Origin: Lycorma delicatula
Taxonomy: Eukaryota > Arthropoda > Insecta > Hemiptera > Fulgoridae
Assembly (NCBI RefSeq): GCF_047948215.1
Contig: NC_134462.1
Coordinates: 113,535,937 to 113,599,936 of the forward strand
Direction: 5' to 3'
Length of the DNA stretch: 64,000 bases
Part shown: positions 58,762 through 64,000 of the stretch, one piece after another
Layout of the letters: every line of letters begins with the position of its first letter
Position numbering within the stretch: position 1 is the first letter of the stretch
Program-made: the position numbers and the translations under genes
The notes under the pieces: generated by a model
Told to the model about the DNA's origin: nothing
The model's input: the letters and a program-made list of their open reading frames with translations, nothing else
Database searches by the model: none

Positions 58762-59040
58762 CCCACCGGGTTGGTCTAGTGGTGAACGCGTCTACCCAAA
58801 TCAGCTGATTTGGAAAGTCGAGAGTTCCACGTTCAAGTCCTAGTAAAGGCAGTTACGTTTATACGGATTTGAGTGCTAGATCGTAGATAACGGTATTCTA
58901 GGGTGGTTGGGTTTCAATTAACCACACATCTGAGAAATGGTTGAATTGAGACTGTACAAGACTACACTTCATTTACACTGATACATCCTCTGAAGTAATA
59001 CCTGAACGGTAATTTCCAGAGGCTAAACAGGAAAAATAAA
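58762..59040 (+). mobile_element. SINE-A, well preserved, with 12 bp target duplication
   Basis: A box 'tggtctagtggtgaacgcg', the perfect 18-base palindrome at 58796-58813, B box 'gttcaagtcct', 'gtggttgggtttcaattaaccacacatct', tail 'tcctctgaagtaatacctgaacggtaatttccagaggctaaacaggaaaaa'. Flanked by ctgtagatgtaa (58750-58761) and ctacagatgtaa (59045-59056). Confidence 0.9.
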
Positions 59041-59056
59041 GAGACTACAGATGTAA

Positions 59057-60599
59057 ATTTTGTATTTGGTTTTTAAATAGATTTTACAATTAAAATTTTT
59101 TACCATTAAATTTAAACTTTTTTTTTCATTATTCAATTCTTTATTAATATCATAATAGTATGTCATTTAAACGAGAAATGTCATCAAAAAAGTCATCTCT
59201 GATTAAGAAGGGGCGACAGTCCTTCGAGGAAATATTTTGAATGTTTGAGTCAAGACCGATACCAAATCCACTAATAAGCGTAATTAAAAAAGAATGATTC
59301 GTTCAAAATGTGTGACTAGACAATCAGACAAACAGTTTTTCATTTTTATAAATATGCTACAGATATTTTAAGATAAGTCGTAAAATATAAAACCTTTATT
59401 GAAATTAGTCGAACTATTAGGTATAAAAGTATTTAAACAAACAAAATAGGCTATTTAATATAGAAAACAGATTGAGATTACAGAACGTTTTGTGTAGCGA
59501 TGTTAAATGCTACTGCATTCAAACTTTATGTAAATCAGAATGCACGACTGATAAACTAAAGTAATAATTCTCTAATTTAAATGTCAAAGAGCAATTACGA
59601 AAATACGAGAGGGTAGCGACTCGACTCTTACACAAGTGGCTCGCTTCCCCGCTGCGTATGAATTTCCCGCCCTTTTTGATACACCCTATTCTCTCCTCCA
59701 GTGAATCTCAAAGCGAAGCGTTGACAAGCACAACTTTTGAAAAGTCATTTCTCTGTTTAGAATCTGTTAACGCCCATCACTATTCGCTTGCTTCTACGTT
59801 CCTGTTTTTGTCATACTTCTTTTGTTTTGTTTACAACAGCAGTCTGAACCGAATAAAAGAATAAGGAAGGAAAATTTTGGTTAGAACAAAAGGTCTTTAT
59901 TCGAATGAAGTAACCGTGGGGAAGAGAACAATCAACTAGTCGTCTTGTCGTTGTTGTTTTGTTATATAAAGTCCGGAAAATTCGTCCATTATATTTCGCT
60001 AAACTTATATTCATTTATTCTTAATGGAAATACCATTAATTACAAAACACGATTATAAACTTCGAATTTATTTGCGTTACATAAAATTGAACTCGGCAGT
60101 TAAAGATACGATTTTACATTCAACAATTAAAAATGAAAATAAACAACCTAAAGCCAACTTCGAACGGTATTTATATACGGCAGCACGATTACCATTTTTA
60201 TAAAATATCTAAGCTGAATATTTATTAAAAACGATCGGCTCGATTATCAATCAAATTTGACTACGTATATTGCTGCTATAAGAGTAATTTTATTTTTAAA
60301 TTTATTTTTACCACTTATTTTGAAAATATCTGTTTCTATACACAACATTTTATTTTTTAAAAAACTGATTTCGAAAGAATTACTTCAACACGTATGTAAA
60401 AAATAACATTTTTTCTCTACATCTTTAGATTTAAAAATTTAAATCTCGATGACTTTTTAAAATTTAAAAGTCATTGCTATGTAAAAATCTATTACCAACA
60501 ATTTGGTAAACTATAATGTGATTATATTTGTGTTTTTACTCCTATTTATAAATGTGGAATTTTTGTTATAATGAATTATAACTTAAGAAAAAAACCAAT
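59057..60599. other. Non-coding DNA with a GC-richer patch
   Basis: The patch 59600-59720 ('gtggctcgcttccccgctgcgtatgaatttcccgcc') stands out in composition and could be a promoter-like or unique region. The overlapping frames at 59658 (+) and 59811 (-) have no recognisable domain. Confidence 0.35.
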
Positions 60600-60690
60600 A
60601 AAAAAAATCCCTTTCGGCACGCCGGAAGGCGGACGAAAGGGAAAAGGGGAAGGCGGACGAAGGCGGTGAAAGTAGATTTCACCGGTGCTA
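60600..60690 (+). repeat. GC-rich short tandem repeat and hairpin
   Basis: 'ggaaggcggacgaa' occurs twice (60621 and 60649). A hairpin follows (ggtgaaa...tttcacc at 60665-60682). Composition differs strongly from the flanks. Confidence 0.7.
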
Positions 60691-62029
60691 AGTAGGGGAT
60701 AAAAAATATTTCCACCTTAAAGTGAAGAAAAACTACAAATTTACTCAATACGACAATGGTTGCATGTGAAAAATAGTTTCACATGTTTAGCATACGATAA
60801 TCCCCATCTTATAATTCCAGCAACATTTTGATCATTCCTTCCCGTAAGGATTGGTTATATAAAAAATTGTTACAGACAAAGGTTGTACTAATGTTTAGAG
60901 GGATAACGATCACTTTAAACCGATTCGATATTGCGCCTATTAAGAGAGACATGATATTTTTGTCTTCAAAACCCCATTTTTTTCCACCTCCTGGGCAAAT
61001 GGTTGGTGATATCAAAAACTTTACTTATATAAGTTTTAGGCCTTTATCAAAACAATAGTAGGAATTTTAAACGAATTCGATATTTTATTTAATAAGAAAG
61101 TTACAGAGATATATATTTTTTTTGAATAAGCCCCCCATTTCTACCCCCATGGTCCGATTTTGGCCGTTAACGATCTCGACCGAGATTTTGGAACGAGTTA
61201 TTTTTAAGGAACAGTTTAAAAGTGATTGGCGCAAAATTACGACAGTTATCGTGTCCACAAGAAAGTGAACTATATATTGAGCTGACGGTGGTTTTGGGGG
61301 TCTGAGGGTTGTGAAACGCGAACATATGTCGAAATTTTCCGGAAGTCGAATCGTGGTATCCATTACAATAGGTAGCTTTCATATGAAATCTACCTAAAGT
61401 TCAACACTAACAAACTAGACAAAAAAAATATTTTCATGTAATTCAACACAGTACTAGCTTTACGAGAAAAGGCATTATTATGTATCCAGTGCTAGTTTTA
61501 ATAAATAACAGAAAAAAATCTTTCCGCTAATCTAATTAAAATACAATTAAATATTTTTTTTACAGAAACAATACTACTCTGTCAGTGAATCTTTAAATAA
61601 TATGAATTAAAACATATTTTTAAAAACCCTCGAATTTTATACATATCTCAACGGTCGCATAAATATGTGCTAAAATAATTTTCTTTAACGCCTTTTAAAT
61701 TAGATTTATTTTATTATTATTTTTTTATTTATATTTAGTATCTTTATAAAATAATATAATAATTTATATCTTCATAAATACTTGCCTTAACATTATTTCA
61801 TATGATTATATTTTAAATAATTATTATAGAATTTAATCCCATCTACTTTTACTTTCCACTTATTAGATAGCCCGTCTAGATAGCGATGTAGCAGGGATAT
61901 AGCATTAGAAGGGAAAGTATTGTAATCGATCCAATTTGTGCATACGCGGTTTTCATCTTTTGAAACCTAAGTAATCCAAAAAAACAAACAACCGGATGGA
62001 AATTTTTCGGATGTGAATGTTCGTATGTA
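60691..62029. other. Complex non-coding block, probable old transposon
   Basis: Bases 60780-61390 are high in complexity and include 'gccccccatttctacccccatggtccgattttggccgtt' and 'gacggtggttttgggggtctgagggttgtgaaacgcg'. Open frames on both strands (60828, 61085, 61167) have no recognisable domain. After 61400 the DNA is AT-rich. Confidence 0.35.
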
Positions 62030-62400
62030 CGGTGTGTGTTCGGTGTTGGCCTCAGAATCACCTTATATCTCCAGAACTACTGGACAGATTTTACCAAACT
62101 TGGTCAGATTGCTTCTATGTATGAGGCATTGATGCCATTAAATTTTCAACTAAAAAGGTCTAGGGAGTAAGGCTGCAGGGAAAGATCACTCTCAGTATTT
62201 CAATATTTCGTCTAATTAAGAACATATTTTTCATTAATCGTTGAATTAAATAAACGAAAACATATTACATTTAAATAAAATGATAAATATTTTAAATTAA
62301 GTTGTGTGTGTATGTGTATCCAAGAAACAACCTAAAGTTATAGGACTTTCACGGACGTTTTGGCCGCGTGACGGAAAAGTTCTACAACAACGTTGTCAGT
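62030..62400 (+). repeat. DR5 then DR4 repeat segments
   Basis: The first part (62080-62150, 'gattgcttctatgtatgaggcattgatgccattaaattttcaa') resembles 22640-22690 and 350-420. The second (62150-62400) is the second copy of DR4 (see 50270-50900). Confidence 0.55.
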
Positions 62401-62410
62401 TTTTTATATT

Positions 62411-62568
62411 TCCGGCCTCCGTGGCGCGAGTGGTAAAGTCTCGGACGCTTTCATCCTGAGGTCGCGGGATCGAATTCCGGTCAGGCATGGCATTTTTACA
62501 CGCTAAAAAAATTGACATTCATCTCATCCTCTGAAGTAACACCTAACTGTAATTCCAGAGCTAAAAAA
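62411..62568 (+). mobile_element. SINE-B, complete, with 11 bp target duplication
   Basis: The tRNA-like head has A box 'tggcgcgagtggtaaag' and B box 'gggatcgaattcc', closest in style to Leu/Ser-type tRNAs. Then 'ggtcaggcatggcatttttacacgc' and a tail 'catcctctgaagtaacacctaactgtaattccagagctaaaa', nearly the same as the SINE-A tail. Flanked by ttttttatatt at 62400-62410 and 62569-62579, identical on both sides, so this insertion is young. Confidence 0.9.
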
Positions 62569-62579
62569 TTTTTTATATT

Positions 62580-63148
62580 GTCATTAATTGTAAACATTTT
62601 ATGTATGATCTATATAATGTATCGATCAGAATGATAAACGAATTTATTTCATTTATAATTTCCTGCTATCACAAAAATATTGAAACTAAAAGAAAAAAAT
62701 GTCAATTTTTAATACAGTTTTTAAAAGTTAATTTTATTTTTATTTTTTAAAGTGCTCTGCAATGCACGGATATGTATTTTTTTATCCATTGATCAATTTC
62801 CCAATTAATCTTGATTTTTCGTAAAAATATACCTTAAATATTAGAATTACATTAACTGTAAATGGTAGTAATACTAGCATTTCTATAGAAAAGATATGGT
62901 GGTAACTTACATCAGATATTCGGTTAATGAAAAAAGAAACGGGAAACTACTACATTCCTCACTCTCTTTAATATCAAAAGATGAAAAGTATTGTCAAATA
63001 ATCTATTAGTAAATTTATTTACGTGTTGTTTAAACAATTGTTTTAAATGTTGTTTAAAATAAATATTTTATTAAATTAATTATGTAATAAACGTTACAGA
63101 TCAGATAAAACCATACTTTACTTGATGGAACCACGCAAGAACAAAAAA
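62580..63148. other. AT-rich DNA, no gene seen
   Basis: No feature recognised. Confidence 0.5.
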
Positions 63149-63846
63149 ATCTGATGTAGACACTAAATGACTACCTTGTTCGCCTACAAAATTACATATA
63201 CACGTTTTTTTTTTAATGAAAAATACATGGAATTTTTATTTCATTAAAAACTTCTGATATTGTTTCATTTTTTTTATTCTTATTATTGAATTATTATTTA
63301 TTGTTAATTTTTTTTACAATCAGAGCATAAAAACTATTAATAAATCAATATATTTAAATAAAAAAAAAAAAAATTAAAAAAGGAACTGTAGCCGAATTCG
63401 AACCGATGTGCCTTCCCGTTGAAAGATCCAAATGTTTCATTAATTAATATTTTATTTGGCTATAAATCTGTCACTAATGAAAATAAGTACCACTTATGAT
63501 ATATTGTTGAAAAGCTCTCGATGAGGGTTTATTACTGCAGTTAAGAAAAAGTCCAAAATTCTATTTTTTTTATTTTGGACAATTTTGGTTCAGTCGATTG
63601 CAAAGAAAAGGGGAAGTGCTTAATTAGATGTTACCATAGTCTTTAAAATTTCAACGTCCTACAGCTAATTGCTTTTGAGTTATGGTAGATACGTTCGTAC
63701 GTGCGTACATACATACGTACGTACAGTACAGACGTCACGCCGAAACTAGTCAAATTTATTCAGGGATGGTCAAAATGGATATTTCCGTTGAAATTTGAAA
63801 ACTGACATTTTTCGCGATGATGTTCCTTTATTTTGTACAAGGGTGT
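63149..63846 (+). repeat. Dispersed repeat DR1, copy B (about 700 bp)
   Basis: Same start ('atctgatgtagacact') and same internal landmarks as copy A ('cgaaccgatgtgccttccc', 'ttattactgcagtt', 'gttcagtcgattgcaa'), with more of the middle than copy A and a decayed end 'ttgtacaagggtg'. An expanded 'acgtgcgtacatacatacgtacgtac' tract lies at 63690-63730. Confidence 0.85.
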
Positions 63847-64000
63847 AAAAAACAACCGAATTGAGGCTTTCTCATTTTTGAAGTTCATTAAACATGAAAA
63901 AACTGAAATCTCAAGTACGGTCCATAAAATTTTAGCAAGGCTAAACAGGCAAATTTAATTTTGTTATGAAACATTTTAATGCTTTTCATATCATCGGAAA

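Noticed and set aside
60780..61390. Host coding region
   Set aside because: High complexity but no frame with a recognisable domain or consistent splice sites; kept only as a probable old transposon.

Overview
The window is AT-rich eukaryotic DNA, most likely from an insect. The evidence is the mix of transposons: rosa- and mariner-like transposases, RTE-like LINEs, R1-like zinc knuckles, a BEL/Pao gag, a Penelope-like element, Helitrons and tRNA-derived SINEs. A sap-feeding hemipteran is my guess, but no gene in the window fixes the species. I find no intact, recognisable host gene and no bacterial features. Almost everything that can be named is a transposable element or a relic of one, set in low-complexity AT-rich DNA with many (TA)n tracts.

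Layout. 0-5.5 kb: a minus-strand LINE reverse transcriptase tail (720-1215), then featureless DNA. 5.5-10 kb: SINE debris, several copies of a dispersed repeat (DR2), a homopurine tract related to a Helitron, and a 1.1 kb repeat (DR3) with a second copy near 46 kb. 10.5-12.4 kb: the best candidate for host transcription, a minus-strand series of exon-like blocks with good splice signals that I could not assemble in one frame. A SINE with a 14 bp target-site duplication sits at its presumed 5' end. 12.4-16 kb: two foldback elements. 17-20.7 kb: a decayed LINE fragment followed by a nearly full-length but broken LINE (LINE-A) with endonuclease, reverse transcriptase and poly(A). 21-23 kb: a SINE and a direct duplication. 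25.5-28.2 kb: a second LINE-A copy, a BEL/Pao gag relic and a mariner relic containing a perfect 24 bp hairpin.

29.8-32.7 kb: a minus-strand Helitron with exact A|TC...CTAG|T ends, then a rosa-like transposase relic split by a SINE. 39.5-41.9 kb: a nested cluster in which a Penelope-like element (minus strand, GIY-YIG domain visible) is interrupted by a short LINE-like element that carries only an ORF1 zinc-knuckle end plus a poly(A) tail, followed by a second Helitron with exact ends. 42-44.5 kb: minus-strand LINE tails, one split by a SINE. 47-54 kb: an unexplained minus-strand exon-like block, a transposase relic, and a structurally complete 1336 bp rosa/mariner-type element (30 bp terminal inverted repeats, TA duplication, frameshifted transposase) lying between two inverted copies of repeat DR1. 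56-63.8 kb: two more DR1 copies, a Z-DNA-prone palindrome, a long-TIR MITE, and two SINEs of different tRNA origin that share a 3' tail.

No functional pathway is encoded. The relationships are parasitic: SINE-A and SINE-B share a tail, which suggests they borrow the same LINE machinery. The MITEs and foldbacks would depend on transposases supplied elsewhere. Every named autonomous element has lost its reading frame.
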